Program-made: the position numbers and the translations under genes
Assembly: GCA_046331705.1 (NCBI GenBank)
Contig: JAXLQJ010000033.1
Coordinates: 18,032-82,031, forward strand
Direction: 5' to 3'
DNA length: 64,000 bases
From: JADJOY01 sp046331705 [NCBI: bacterium]
Lineage (GTDB): Bacteria; JADJOY01
Shown: piece by piece, positions 18,568-27,179 of the stretch
Layout of the letters: each line of letters begins with the position of its first letter
Numbering within the stretch: position 1 is the stretch's first letter
The notes under the pieces: generated by a model
What the model saw: only the letters and a program-made list of their open reading frames with translations
What the model was told of the DNA's origin: nothing
The model's database searches: none

Positions 18568-18957
18568 GTGTCGGGTCCCGCTCGCGCCGGTGCGCTCGTC
18601 TACGCCCTCGACCTCGAGCGCCTGGCCGGGTTCTACGTCGCGCTGCTGGGCATGCGGCGGCTCCACGGCGACGACGAGCACGTGGTCCTCGCCAATGGCG
18701 ACTTCCAGCTGGTCGTGCACGCCATCCCGCCGGAATACGCCCGCGGCATCGTCATCCAGTCGCCGCCGGTGCCGCGCGAAGACACCGCGATCAAGCTCTT
18801 CTTCACCGCACCGAACCTCGCGGACGCCGCCGGCGTGGCGCTGCGCCTCGGCGGCCGGCTCTTCGACGCCGAGTGGGAGGGGCCAGGTTTTCGAGCTCGC
18901 AACGGCTGCGACCCGGAAGGCAACGTCTTCCAGCTGCGCGAGCGCACGAGCGGATAG
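18568..18957 (+). CDS. VOC-family (glyoxalase/bleomycin-resistance fold) protein
   Basis: 129 residues, one VOC module pair. It opens with ALVYALDLERLAGFYVALLGMR, the usual beta-alpha start, and ends with RNGCDPEGNVFQLRE, the conserved metal-side DPEGN segment. These proteins bind a divalent metal and act as isomerases, dioxygenases or drug-binding proteins; this small version is functionally unassigned. Start GTG with GGAGG five bases upstream, preferred over an in-frame ATG 17 codons earlier. TAGCAT at 18513-18518 could be its -10 box. The next gene begins three bases after its stop, so they are likely co-transcribed. Confidence 0.82.
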   Translation: MSGPARAGALVYALDLERLAGFYVALLGMRRLHGDDEHVVLANGDFQLVVHAIPPEYARGIVIQSPPVPREDTAIKLFFTAPNLADAAGVALRLGGRLFDAEWEGPGFRARNGCDPEGNVFQLRERTSG

Positions 18958-18960
18958 GCG

Positions 18961-19458
18961 ATGAGCACGGCGACGCCGCCGGCGCCCGCACTGCCCGCCG
19001 CCCCACGCTCGCGCTTCGTCACGGGCTTGGCATGGGTGATGATCGTGGCCGCTGGCGCCGCCACCCCGATCAGCCTGCTCTCGTTGCTGATGGTGTTGGC
19101 CCACAGCTACGGGACCTCGGCGTCCGATCCGCTCGGGTTCGTCAACGTGGTGCTCGGACCTCCGGCGACGTTGGCTGCGGGCGTCGGGCTGTTGCGACGC
19201 CGCTGGTGGGGGCATCGGCTCACGTCGGTTCTCCTCGGCCTGACACTTCTGTCGAACCTGATCTCGATGGTGCGCTCGACGGCTGCGCCGCGCACGTACG
19301 TCTCACCCGACGGCGTCCCCACGACGGTGCTGGGCGCGGGCCCCAGCTACTTTCTCCCGGTGGTCGTGATGTGCGCGGCGCTGATGTGGAAGCTCGCGAC
19401 GCCAGCCGTCCGCGCCGAGTGCAGGCGCGCAGGCCAGGCGGTGCGCGACGGAGCGTGA
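18961..19458 (+). CDS. Small multi-pass membrane protein, unknown
   Basis: 165 residues with three to four predicted membrane helices (about 20-48, 60-80, 84-103 and 128-146) and short charged ends. No family motif is recognised. A Gly-rich loop follows helix 2, and an extracytoplasmic TYVSPDGVPTT segment precedes the last helix. It starts three bases after the VOC gene and was probably translated together with it. Function unknown. Confidence 0.65.
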   Translation: MSTATPPAPALPAAPRSRFVTGLAWVMIVAAGAATPISLLSLLMVLAHSYGTSASDPLGFVNVVLGPPATLAAGVGLLRRRWWGHRLTSVLLGLTLLSNLISMVRSTAAPRTYVSPDGVPTTVLGAGPSYFLPVVVMCAALMWKLATPAVRAECRRAGQAVRDGA

Positions 19459-19488
19459 CGCTTCGGCATCATCGGCAGCGGCCTCGTC

Positions 19489-19995
19489 ATGGCATTCCTG
19501 CGGCGGACGATCGCGACGACCCTGCCGGCGCACCGAGTGCTCGAGCTCGTGTCGAGATCGGTCGGGCCGAAGCTCGAAGCTCGAGAACTCGACCGGACCG
19601 GCGACTGGATCCGGGATGAGCTCGCCGCGCGCCCGCTCACGGGCCAGCTCTGGCACGACGGCTTCGAGGTGCCGCCGCGGGATCCGGGACGCAACTCGTT
19701 TCGGCCGACGATCGTCGGCAAGATCGAGGCGAGCCCCGACGGCACGAGGGTCGAGCTCGGCGTTCGACTGAACCCCTTCGGCCTGGTCGTCGTTGGGCTG
19801 CTCGGCCTGTCTTTCGCCGAAGACGTGGGCCGCTGCGTGGCGGCCTCCGGGCTTCGATTCGGCGCGCATTGCGGCGGCAGTCTCGCGGCGCTCGCCTTCC
19901 TGCCGGCACTGCTGTGGGCCGGGCCCCTTCCCGAGGCGAGAAGGGTCGAACGTCTCTTGCGTGCCCGACTTCTGGAGCGCGGCGACGGCAAGTGA
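19489..19995 (+). CDS. Hypothetical protein with two hydrophobic segments
   Basis: 168 residues in the same frame as the preceding gene, 30 bp after its stop. An N-terminal soluble part contains RNSFRPTIVGKIEASPDGT followed by a strand, then two hydrophobic segments (about 98-110 and 130-145). The RNSF-P-GxIE pattern before a membrane hairpin is shared by small orphan membrane proteins of myxobacteria-like genomes as I remember them; I cannot confirm this without a search. No strong ribosome binding site. Function unknown. Confidence 0.55.
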   Translation: MAFLRRTIATTLPAHRVLELVSRSVGPKLEARELDRTGDWIRDELAARPLTGQLWHDGFEVPPRDPGRNSFRPTIVGKIEASPDGTRVELGVRLNPFGLVVVGLLGLSFAEDVGRCVAASGLRFGAHCGGSLAALAFLPALLWAGPLPEARRVERLLRARLLERGDGK

Positions 19996-20092
19996 CGGTG
20001 CGGGTTGCGACGCGAGCGGGTAGGCTCGCGCCGGCACGCGCGCGAGCGCGCCGCGGTGGTCGTCTTCCGAGATCGAGCGAAGGATCGCACCG

Positions 20093-21832
20093 ATGAACGA
20101 GTCGAGGGTCGGAACCCCGCTGCGGTTGTGGCCGGGGGTGGTCATCGTGGCGCTCCAGTGGCTGGTCCGCTTCGCCATTCCGCTCGTCGTGCCGGCGTTC
20201 GCGGGCACCGCGGTGCTCGGTGGCCTCGCGGGTGCCGCGGGCGTGGTGGTGTGGTGGCTCTTCTTCAGTCGAGCGCCATGGCTCGATCGCGTGGGCGCGA
20301 TCGTGGCGATGGCGGCGGCGCTCGCGGTCACGTCCCGCCTGGTTCACACGTCGATCGCGAACGGCATGATGGGTTTCATGCTGCCGATCTACGCCGCCCC
20401 GCTCTTGAGCCTCGCGCTCGTCGCAGGTGCGGCGGCGAGTCTGCGACTGCCACGCGAGCTCGGACGGGCCGCCATCGCGGCGTCGATCGGGATCGCGTGC
20501 GCCGCGCTGACGCTGGTGCGAACCGGAGGCATGACCGGTGACGCCGTATCCGACCTGCACTGGCGCTGGACGAGCGCTCCGGAGGAGCGGCTCTTGGCGA
20601 GCGCGAGCCAAGCGCCCGTCGCGGGCGCGGCCGATGCGGTCGCCGCGAGCTCGGATGCCACGGTCGCGGGCGGCGAATGGCCCGGATTTCGCGGCGCCGA
20701 TCGCGACGGAATCGTTCGCGGCACCTCGATCGCGACCGATTGGAAGACCTCGCCGCCGGTCCAGCTCTGGCGTCGACCCGTCGGTCCGGGGTGGTCTTCG
20801 TTCGCGGTCCACGGCAAGCGCTTCTACACACAGGAGCAGCGGGGCCAGGAGGAGATCGTCTCCAGCTACGACCTCGCCACCGGAACACCCTTGTGGCAGC
20901 ACGGCGACGCGGCGCGCTTCTGGGAATCGAACGGCGGCGCCGGGCCGCGCGCCACGCCCACGGTGAGTGGAGACCGGGTGTACTCGTTCGGCGCCACCGG
21001 CGTCCTGAACGCGCTCGATGCGAGCAACGGCGCCGTCGTCTGGTCGCGCAACGCCGCGACCGACACCAAGCGGAAGGTGCCCGAGTGGGGATTGTCGAGC
21101 TCACCGCTGGTGATCGAGGACGCGGTGGTGGTGGCGGTCGATGGACTGCTCGCGGCCTACGATCTCGCCACCGGCCAGCCACGCTGGACCGGCCCACCCA
21201 AGGGTTGGGGGTACAGCTCGCCGCAACGCGCGTCCATCGACGGAGTCGAGCAGATCGTGCTCTCGAATGGCGAAGGCGCGATCGGCGTCGCCCCCGCGGA
21301 CGGCAAGCTGCTGTGGAGGCACGAGTGGTCGGGCGACGGCATCGTGCAGCCCGCGGTGCTCGCGGACGGCAACGTGCTGATCGGCAGCGGCTCGGGGCTC
21401 GCCGCGGCCATGGGCCTGCGGCGCGTCGCGGTCACGAACGGCGCGGCCGGGTGGACGGTGGCGGAGCGCTGGACCTCCAACGGGCTCAAGCCCTATTTCA
21501 ACGATCTCGTCGTTCACGAGGGGCATGCGTTCGGATTCGACGGCAGCATTCTCGCGTGCGTGGATCTCGCGGACGGCACCCGCAAGTGGAAGGGCGGCCG
21601 GTACGGTCACGGACAGATGGTTCTGCTCGCCGATCAAGACCTGCTGCTGGTGCTCTCCGAGGACGGCGACCTGGCGCTCGCGCGGGCAACTCCGGATCCG
21701 TTCACGGAGCTCGCGAGGGTCCCGGCCCTCGACGGCAAGACGTGGAATCACCCGGTGCTGGTGGGCGACGTGCTGCTGGTGCGCAACGGCGAGGAGATGG
21801 CAGCCTTTCGGCTCGCGACGACGAGCGGCTGA
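20093..21832 (+). CDS. Membrane-anchored PQQ-like beta-propeller protein
   Basis: 579 residues. The first ~145 residues hold about five membrane helices. The rest is an outer-facing beta-propeller of the PQQ-binding-like (BamB/quinoprotein) type: opening WPGFRGADRDGI, then blades with VSSYDLATGTPLWQ, VLNALDASNGAVVW, LLAAYDLATGQPRW and LACVDLADGTRKW. True PQQ dehydrogenases carry extra catalytic residues and a Cys pair that are not evident, so a scaffold or sensor role is more likely than alcohol oxidation. Planctomycete- and myxobacteria-like genomes carry many such proteins. Confidence 0.78.
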   Translation: MNESRVGTPLRLWPGVVIVALQWLVRFAIPLVVPAFAGTAVLGGLAGAAGVVVWWLFFSRAPWLDRVGAIVAMAAALAVTSRLVHTSIANGMMGFMLPIYAAPLLSLALVAGAAASLRLPRELGRAAIAASIGIACAALTLVRTGGMTGDAVSDLHWRWTSAPEERLLASASQAPVAGAADAVAASSDATVAGGEWPGFRGADRDGIVRGTSIATDWKTSPPVQLWRRPVGPGWSSFAVHGKRFYTQEQRGQEEIVSSYDLATGTPLWQHGDAARFWESNGGAGPRATPTVSGDRVYSFGATGVLNALDASNGAVVWSRNAATDTKRKVPEWGLSSSPLVIEDAVVVAVDGLLAAYDLATGQPRWTGPPKGWGYSSPQRASIDGVEQIVLSNGEGAIGVAPADGKLLWRHEWSGDGIVQPAVLADGNVLIGSGSGLAAAMGLRRVAVTNGAAGWTVAERWTSNGLKPYFNDLVVHEGHAFGFDGSILACVDLADGTRKWKGGRYGHGQMVLLADQDLLLVLSEDGDLALARATPDPFTELARVPALDGKTWNHPVLVGDVLLVRNGEEMAAFRLATTSG

Positions 21833-21942
21833 CGGGCCGGACATCGTCGTGCCGCCGAAGCCGCCCGACGCCTCGGTGGACCAGACGACACCACGGCGCT
21901 CGCGAGAAGCTCGGCCCTCCGCCGGTCGGTGGACGTCGCCAC

Positions 21943-21961
21943 CCGCGATCCTGGATCGCGG
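21943..21961. repeat. 19-bp perfect dyad CCGCGATCC-T-GGATCGCGG
   Basis: Nine-base arms around one central base, lying in the 222-bp gap between the PQQ-like propeller gene and the TPR-like gene. In RNA it could fold as a 7-bp stem with a 5-base loop, but no T-run follows, so an intrinsic terminator is unlikely. Its position ~95 bases before the next ATG suits an operator. No regulator gene is adjacent. Confidence 0.5.
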
Positions 21962-22054
21962 CGCCATGGTCCGAGCACGCACGGACGTGCTATCGACACG
22001 GGACGGCCCCGAAGCCGACGGGGCGCGTCGTCACCGAACGAAAGGAAAAGCCCG

Positions 22055-22951
22055 ATGACGCTGAGCGATTTCGTGGCTGCGGCGTGGCGCGCGCACGGCG
22101 ACGAATCGGAAGAGGTTGCCGAACGCATCGCCGATTCGTTGCACCTGGTGGCGCAGCCCGAAGACGTGGCACCGTTCGTGCGTTTGCTGACCCACGTGTA
22201 TGGCGAGCACCTGGGCCGGTGGCAGCGCGGGGTCGAGCTGCTGGAAGCGATCCAGCGCTCACCAGCGTGCGACGGCAATGCCGCCGCCACCGAGCCACTC
22301 CGGCGCGGGATCGCGGCGCTGCGCGTGGCGGACGGGGACGGCGCTGCGACCGACTCGCTCACGGAGGCCGATCGCGCGTACGCGTTCGCGACCGCCGCGG
22401 ATGCGCTGGCGGCGCGCGGCGAGCTCGGGCGCGGAATCGAGCTCCTCGAACGGGCGCTGGCTTGCGTTCCAGCCGACCTCGGAGCCGATCATCCAGCCAT
22501 TCGCGCGTTGGCGATCACCGGCAACAACGTGTCCGCCGCGCTCGAGATCCGCGAAACGCTCGACGCCCGCGAGTCGGCGGCGATGGTGAAGGCGGCCGAG
22601 GCCGGACTGCGCTACTGGAAGCTCGCAGGGACCTGGCTCGAGGAAGAACGCGCCGAATACCAGCTCGCCCGCAGCTTGCTCCGAGCCGGCGACCTCGAGG
22701 CGGCGCGCGAGCGGATCGACCGCTGCATCGTGATCTGCCGCGAGAACGATGCCCCCGCGTTCGAGCGCTTCTTCGGGCATGCGGTGCGAGCGCTCGTCGC
22801 CCGCGCCGCGGGCGACGCCGCAGGCTACGAATCGCATCGCCAGGCCGCGCTCGAACACTACGCACACGTTCCGGACGGCGAGCAAAGCTGGTGCGACCGC
22901 GAACGCAGCGAGCTCGACAGCAAGCCCGCTCTCGGCGGAAGCAGGTCATGA
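22055..22951 (+). CDS. TPR-like alpha-helical repeat protein
   Basis: 298 residues, almost wholly helical. It contains degenerate tetratricopeptide units such as ALAARGELGRGIELLERAL and LARSLLRAGDLEAARERID. No signal peptide or enzyme motif. The start ATG is preceded by an AAAGGAAAAG purine tract. The last codons overlap the ATG of a tiny membrane protein gene (ATGA), so the two are translationally coupled. Probably a protein-interaction scaffold; the partner is unknown. Confidence 0.7.
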   Translation: MTLSDFVAAAWRAHGDESEEVAERIADSLHLVAQPEDVAPFVRLLTHVYGEHLGRWQRGVELLEAIQRSPACDGNAAATEPLRRGIAALRVADGDGAATDSLTEADRAYAFATAADALAARGELGRGIELLERALACVPADLGADHPAIRALAITGNNVSAALEIRETLDARESAAMVKAAEAGLRYWKLAGTWLEEERAEYQLARSLLRAGDLEAARERIDRCIVICRENDAPAFERFFGHAVRALVARAAGDAAGYESHRQAALEHYAHVPDGEQSWCDRERSELDSKPALGGSRS

Positions 22952-23121
22952 CGAGCGGCCGTATTTCCCAAGCGCTCGGCTGCGTAGTGTTCGTTCTCAT
23001 CTTCCTCGTCTTCTCTTCCCAGCTTCGCCGCCTCCCGCGCGACGCACGTGTGTATCGGTGGATCCGCTGGACGAACGTCCTCGTCGTCGTCTACCTGGTG
23101 CTCGCCAAGATGTGGTGCTGA
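22948..23121 (+). CDS. Small two-helix membrane protein
   Basis: 57 residues, overlapping the TPR-like gene by four bases (ATGA). Two hydrophobic segments are visible, GCVVFVLIFLVF (11-22) and NVLVVVYLVLAKMW (43-56), joined by a strongly basic loop (RRLPRDARVYRWIRW), so both ends probably face outward with the loop in the cytoplasm. The coupling argues that it is real despite its size. No family recognised. Confidence 0.6.
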   Translation: MTSGRISQALGCVVFVLIFLVFSSQLRRLPRDARVYRWIRWTNVLVVVYLVLAKMWC

Positions 23122-23241
23122 TCCGCACCTCTCCGCGCAGCGCTCGATCCTCGCGCGCAGGTCACCCTTCGCTGCCATGAGCACCATTCACCCGAGCTCC
23201 GCGCGCGCGGATCGCTCGTTCTCGATGCGCGGGCTTCCGAC

Positions 23242-23646
23242 ATGAAGCGCGCGCTCGTGACGACGGCCGCAATCGTCCTCGCGTGGACGGCAGTCGACGC
23301 TCTCGCTCATGGCCTGGTGCTGGCACCGCTCTATCGGGCGAACGCGGCCCTGTGGCGTCCGCTCGCCGACATGAACGCGGGGTTGGTGATGGCGGTTCGG
23401 GGCATCCTGGCGATCGTCTTCGTGGCGACGTACCAGCGATTGGTGCAACCCAGGACGCTTGCGGCGGGGTTGAAGCTCGGCGCTTTGCTGGGTGTGGCGC
23501 TCGGCACGTCCGCGGGGCTCGGCACCTACATCCACTCGCCGATTCCGCTCACGCTGGCGCTCGGCTGGCTGGCGCTGGGCATCGCGAAAGGTGTGCTCGC
23601 GGGTGCGCTTCTCGGCGCGCTGGCTCGCGAACGCCAACCGGCCTGA
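23242..23646 (+). CDS. Small multi-pass membrane protein, unknown
   Basis: 134 residues with four hydrophobic segments (about 5-22, 47-63, 76-95 and 103-125) and little else. An N-terminal Lys-Arg start followed by a long hydrophobic stretch could be read as a signal, but the later segments make an integral membrane protein likelier. A basic tail closes the protein. The ATG follows an unremarkable upstream sequence. Function unknown. Confidence 0.6.
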   Translation: MKRALVTTAAIVLAWTAVDALAHGLVLAPLYRANAALWRPLADMNAGLVMAVRGILAIVFVATYQRLVQPRTLAAGLKLGALLGVALGTSAGLGTYIHSPIPLTLALGWLALGIAKGVLAGALLGALARERQPA

Positions 23647-23669
23647 CGAGCGCACGGCCGCGGCTCGGG

Positions 23670-23691
23670 GTGGGGCAAGGTTTCGCCCCAC
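23670..23691 (+). repeat. Hairpin GTGGGGC-N8-GCCCCAC in a 305-bp gap
   Basis: A perfect 7-bp inverted repeat with an 8-base loop, 24 bases after the membrane-protein stop. There is no following T-run, so it is at best a Rho-assisted or processing hairpin. The rest of the gap to 23951 holds no gene I can support; TAGTGT at 23847-23852 might be a -10 box for the following metallo-beta-lactamase gene. Confidence 0.4.
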
Positions 23692-23951
23692 GTCGGATGC
23701 CGTGGATCTCGTTCTTCTATCCGAGCGAGTACGGGCTGCCCCTCATCGGCGTGCTCGGCGTGGGGTTGCGGGCGAGCGTTTCCGACTGCCCGTTCTGCCG
23801 CTGGGTCGCTGACGACGAATTTCACCGCCGCGAGGGGTGGTTGAGCTAGTGTGCGACATGGCGCCGACGTCCTCGCGCCCGGTCGACGCACGCACCACCA
23901 CGGATTTCCACGGAGACTCGGCGCACGCGAGCTCCGCGACGGAGGTGAAGC

Positions 23952-25484
23952 ATGTCCGAGCAAGCCGTCATCAACGTCGACCTCGCCGACGTGTTCACGC
24001 AACCCGATCGAAAGGGTTTCCTGCACACTCTGGCCTGGGGTGACGCCGTCGAGGTGCTCGAGAGGACGCCCGCGCACCTTCGAGTTCGCGCCGTCTCGTT
24101 CGAGAAGCAGCCAGACGGCAGCTTCGTTCCCGTCGACACCGAGGCCTTCATCACACCCACGAAGTCCTCGGGCATCGAGCCCGCCGGCATCGTCGTGCCC
24201 GCCGCGGAGAATCGCGTCCTCAAGGTCAACTTCGTCGACGTGCAGCAAGGGGACGGTGCGGTCATCGAATCCCCGGACGGCAAGACCATCCTCGTGGACG
24301 GCGGCGACAACCAGCTCTTCGCGCGCTATCTGGCCGCGCGCTTTCGAGGGACGAGCGCGGACGCGCCCAAGGCGATCGATTGCATTCTCGTGACCCACGG
24401 CGACGCGGATCATTTCTCCGGGCTGACCGCGATTCGCGCGTCGGAGACGAACGGGGACCCGAGAAAGCGTCTCTTCATCGCCCCCCGACGCGTCTTTCAC
24501 AACGGCTTGGTCAAACGACCGAGCAAGGACGCCCACAAGAAGACCATCCCCGAGAAGGAGCTGCTCGGACCGACCACGGTCGCCGGCGGAGACACGATCC
24601 TGACGGGGCTCGTCGATCGCCTCGTCGACGTGCCGGACGATGAGATGAACGAGCCGTTTCGAGCCTGGAAGAAGGCGCTCGCGACCTGGAACGGTCGCAC
24701 TCCGATCGAGTTTCGCCGGCTCTCCTTCGGCGACGACGATGCGTTCGCCTTCTTCAACCAAGGCGACTTGAAGATCTCGGTCCTGGGACCGATCGTGACC
24801 CGAACGAACGACGTGGTCGGGCTCAAGTTCCTCGGCAACCCGCCGAAGGGACCGCGAATCGGACACGAGTCACTCGATCTGGACGACGCGAGCTTCAAGG
24901 GGTTCTCTGCCTCGCACACCATCAACGGCCACTCGGTGGTGTTCCAGCTGCGGTACGGCGGGTTCCGCTATCTCTTCTGCGGCGACCTGAACGACGAAGC
25001 GAGTCGAACGCTGGCGCGCAAGCACCAAGCCGGCGAGATCGACCTGCGCTCCGAGGTGTTCAAGGTGCCCCATCACGGGTCGGCGGATTTCTCCGGCGGG
25101 TTGCTCGCGATGGTCGCACCCATCGTCAGCGTGGTTTCCAGCGGCGACGAGTCCGCGAAGAAGGAGTACATCCATCCGCGCGCGACGCTGATGGGCGCGC
25201 TGGGCAAGCATTCGCGGGTCGACGAGCCGCTCGTCTTCGTGACGGAGCTGGTGGCCTTCTTCAACCTCGAGGGCTGGGCGCGATTGACGGATGCCGCCAA
25301 GAACGCGAAACGGGGCGAGTTCTTCGCGTTCAGCCGCACGGCGTTCGGCATCGTGAAGACGCGAACCGACGGCCAGCGATTGCTCGTCTACACCGACTCC
25401 GGCATCGCGGACATGAAGGAAGCGTATGCGTACGCTCTCGATGGGAACGGCCTGCCGGTGCCGTCGGCGGTGATCCGAGCGTAG
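23952..25484 (+). CDS. SH3-like plus metallo-beta-lactamase-fold hydrolase (ComEC-type MBL)
   Basis: 510 residues, soluble. Residues 1-70 look like a bacterial SH3 domain (DVFTQPDRKGFLHTLAWGD). The MBL domain starts near 90 with VNFVDVQQGDG and LVDGGDN. Its metal motif is THGDADHFSG (His149, Asp151, Asp153, His154), a ComEC-style variant in which an Asp replaces the second His of HxHxDH. Later ligands are in FCGDLND and KVPHHGSADFS. ComEC-like MBL domains cut single-stranded DNA or nucleotides; freestanding versions occur in bacterial conflict gene sets, sometimes with caspase-like or trypsin-like proteases. GGAGGT lies upstream of the ATG. It stands alone, convergent with the M81 gene. Confidence 0.8.
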   Translation: MSEQAVINVDLADVFTQPDRKGFLHTLAWGDAVEVLERTPAHLRVRAVSFEKQPDGSFVPVDTEAFITPTKSSGIEPAGIVVPAAENRVLKVNFVDVQQGDGAVIESPDGKTILVDGGDNQLFARYLAARFRGTSADAPKAIDCILVTHGDADHFSGLTAIRASETNGDPRKRLFIAPRRVFHNGLVKRPSKDAHKKTIPEKELLGPTTVAGGDTILTGLVDRLVDVPDDEMNEPFRAWKKALATWNGRTPIEFRRLSFGDDDAFAFFNQGDLKISVLGPIVTRTNDVVGLKFLGNPPKGPRIGHESLDLDDASFKGFSASHTINGHSVVFQLRYGGFRYLFCGDLNDEASRTLARKHQAGEIDLRSEVFKVPHHGSADFSGGLLAMVAPIVSVVSSGDESAKKEYIHPRATLMGALGKHSRVDEPLVFVTELVAFFNLEGWARLTDAAKNAKRGEFFAFSRTAFGIVKTRTDGQRLLVYTDSGIADMKEAYAYALDGNGLPVPSAVIRA

Positions 25485-25539
25485 CGACCACCGGGCGCGC
25501 GTGACGACGGGGGCGCTGGCGAACGCGCCGCGCGCCGTC

Positions 25540-27051
25540 TCACGCGCTCCGGCGCCGGCGGTCGGCGGGGCGCCAGTCGTCGACGCGCTCCTTGGGGTGC
25601 ACGGGGCCGTCGAACGTGAGGGCGAGCGCCCGGTCCACGTCGGTGAGGCCGCGGGTACGGACGTAGAACGTGCGACGGTTGATGAGCGCGAAGTAGATGC
25701 GGAAATGGAAGAAGCTCTTCACGACCAGCACGTCCGCCCGCCACGGATCGAGCCCCACGTCCCTGTAGAAGGCGGGCTTCATCACGATCGGCGTGTGCTC
25801 GGTGACCACGAGCTTCACGTGGTCGAGATCGAGGACGGCCATGCGACCGAACGGCTCGCGAACGAGGGTCGCGAGCAAGCGCCCGCGCACGCGCAGCGGT
25901 GGGTTGGTGACCGGGTCGATGCGACCGCCCACCTCGAGATCGATCGGCTGGCCGGGCGCCACGGCGGCGAGCTCCGCGGCGGCGCGCGCGTCGAGGATCG
26001 GTGCGTAGGTCACGAGATCCCGACCTTCCTCGAGTAGCGCGCGGATCAGGTTGGTGTTCTCGCCGGTGGCGCCGGCGGCCACCACGTCGCTCGAATCCGA
26101 GAAACACACGACACCGAAGCGGCGCGCCAGCCGTGCGGCGCGCGCCCGCGCGATCGCCTCGCTGGCGCTCAGGAACGCAGGCGGCATCACGTCGCGAACC
26201 GCCCACGCGCGATCGGCCAGCTCGTCGGCGAGGCGATCGGCGAGCGGCGCGTCCCCGTCGGTGATCACGTGCGCGCTCCAGCCGATCTCGGGGTCGTCGT
26301 TCCACAGGTGCACCATGCAGAGACTCGCGTCGAGCACGCGGGGCGCGCGCGCCATCGCCTTCATGCGCGAGAAGATGGGGCGCATCGTCGGCAGCAGATC
26401 CACCGTGGTGCCGCCGCCCAGCACCATCGGCAACGTGCGCCAGCGGTAGACGGGGCGAACGCGGCCGAGGGCCGTGTCGATCAGGATGCGCCCCGCCCGA
26501 CGCCCGGTGGAGGCGTGATCGCGGTGGGGGTTGGTGCGGTAAGCGCACGCGAACGTGACGGGTGCCAGCTTCTTGGCGCAGAGCTGCGCGTGCAGGTCGA
26601 AGCTCACCGCCAGCGGCACGTCGGGCCCGATCTCCCGGCGCACCGCCTCGAGCAGCCGGGCCTCGGGGTGCGGGTCGTGGCGGGTCGTCATGGCGCCGTG
26701 GAGCGCCAAGTAGACGCCGTCGACCTTGCCCGCCGCGCGCAAGCGATCGAGGAGCCGCGCCATCGCCGTCTCGAACGCCTCCTCCGAGAGCGGCCCCGAG
26801 GGCACGGCCCACGCGCTGAGGAGCGGCACGCCGACCACCGCGCCGCCCCGCTCGTCCACCGCCTGGACGAAACCGGAGAGCTCGGCGTTCTTCGCGTAGC
26901 CGGCGACCTCCTCACCGTGCCGCGAGCACGCCGCGGCGAGCGCCTCGCCCTCGAGCAGATGGGCGCGCGCGAATCCCGCGAACGCCGTGTCGACCGGGCT
27001 GAACGCGTTGGTCTCGTGGTTGATGCGGCCGTAGGCGATTCGGATCGGCAT
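25540..27051 (-). CDS. M81-family (MlrC-like) metallopeptidase
   Basis: 503 residues, the usual length for the microcystinase C family. The N-terminus reads IAYGRINHETNAFSP, the hallmark HETN segment with a likely zinc ligand. The C-terminal MlrC domain shows FSDSSDVVAAGATGENT, LDLDHVKLVVTEH and the DVLVVKSFFHFR block. Characterised members hydrolyse small linear peptides such as linearised microcystin; most are catabolic enzymes of unknown substrate. The start was chosen for a GAGG five bases upstream. Cytoplasmic. Divergent from the FadL-like operon. Confidence 0.85.
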   Translation of the reverse strand: MPIRIAYGRINHETNAFSPVDTAFAGFARAHLLEGEALAAACSRHGEEVAGYAKNAELSGFVQAVDERGGAVVGVPLLSAWAVPSGPLSEEAFETAMARLLDRLRAAGKVDGVYLALHGAMTTRHDPHPEARLLEAVRREIGPDVPLAVSFDLHAQLCAKKLAPVTFACAYRTNPHRDHASTGRRAGRILIDTALGRVRPVYRWRTLPMVLGGGTTVDLLPTMRPIFSRMKAMARAPRVLDASLCMVHLWNDDPEIGWSAHVITDGDAPLADRLADELADRAWAVRDVMPPAFLSASEAIARARAARLARRFGVVCFSDSSDVVAAGATGENTNLIRALLEEGRDLVTYAPILDARAAAELAAVAPGQPIDLEVGGRIDPVTNPPLRVRGRLLATLVREPFGRMAVLDLDHVKLVVTEHTPIVMKPAFYRDVGLDPWRADVLVVKSFFHFRIYFALINRRTFYVRTRGLTDVDRALALTFDGPVHPKERVDDWRPADRRRRSA

Positions 27052-27112
27052 GACGTCCTCGCTGCCGCGACCGTAGCGCAGTGCCGTCGTCGCGAGAATG
27101 ACGCTCTTTCCG

Positions 27113-27143
27113 GTTGCCCGGGCAACGCGGAATCGCTTACAAC
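27113..27143 (+). promoter_or_regulatory. Palindromic operator overlapping a promoter for the FadL-like operon
   Basis: GTTGCCCGGGCAAC (27113-27126) is a perfect 14-bp palindrome in the 128-bp divergent gap between the M81 gene and the first FadL-like gene. Its TTGCCC (27115-27120) can serve as a -35 box; after 17 bases comes TACAAC (27138-27143) as a -10 box, about 37 bases before the ATG. A dimeric regulator bound to the palindrome would cover the -35 box. Sequence pattern seen; function inferred. Confidence 0.45.
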
Positions 27144-27179
27144 CGGGCGCCGCGCATCGATTGCCCACTCCTCGAGCTC

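Noticed and set aside
23670-23691. GTGGGGC hairpin as an intrinsic terminator
   Set aside because: No T-run follows the stem; kept only as a repeat.
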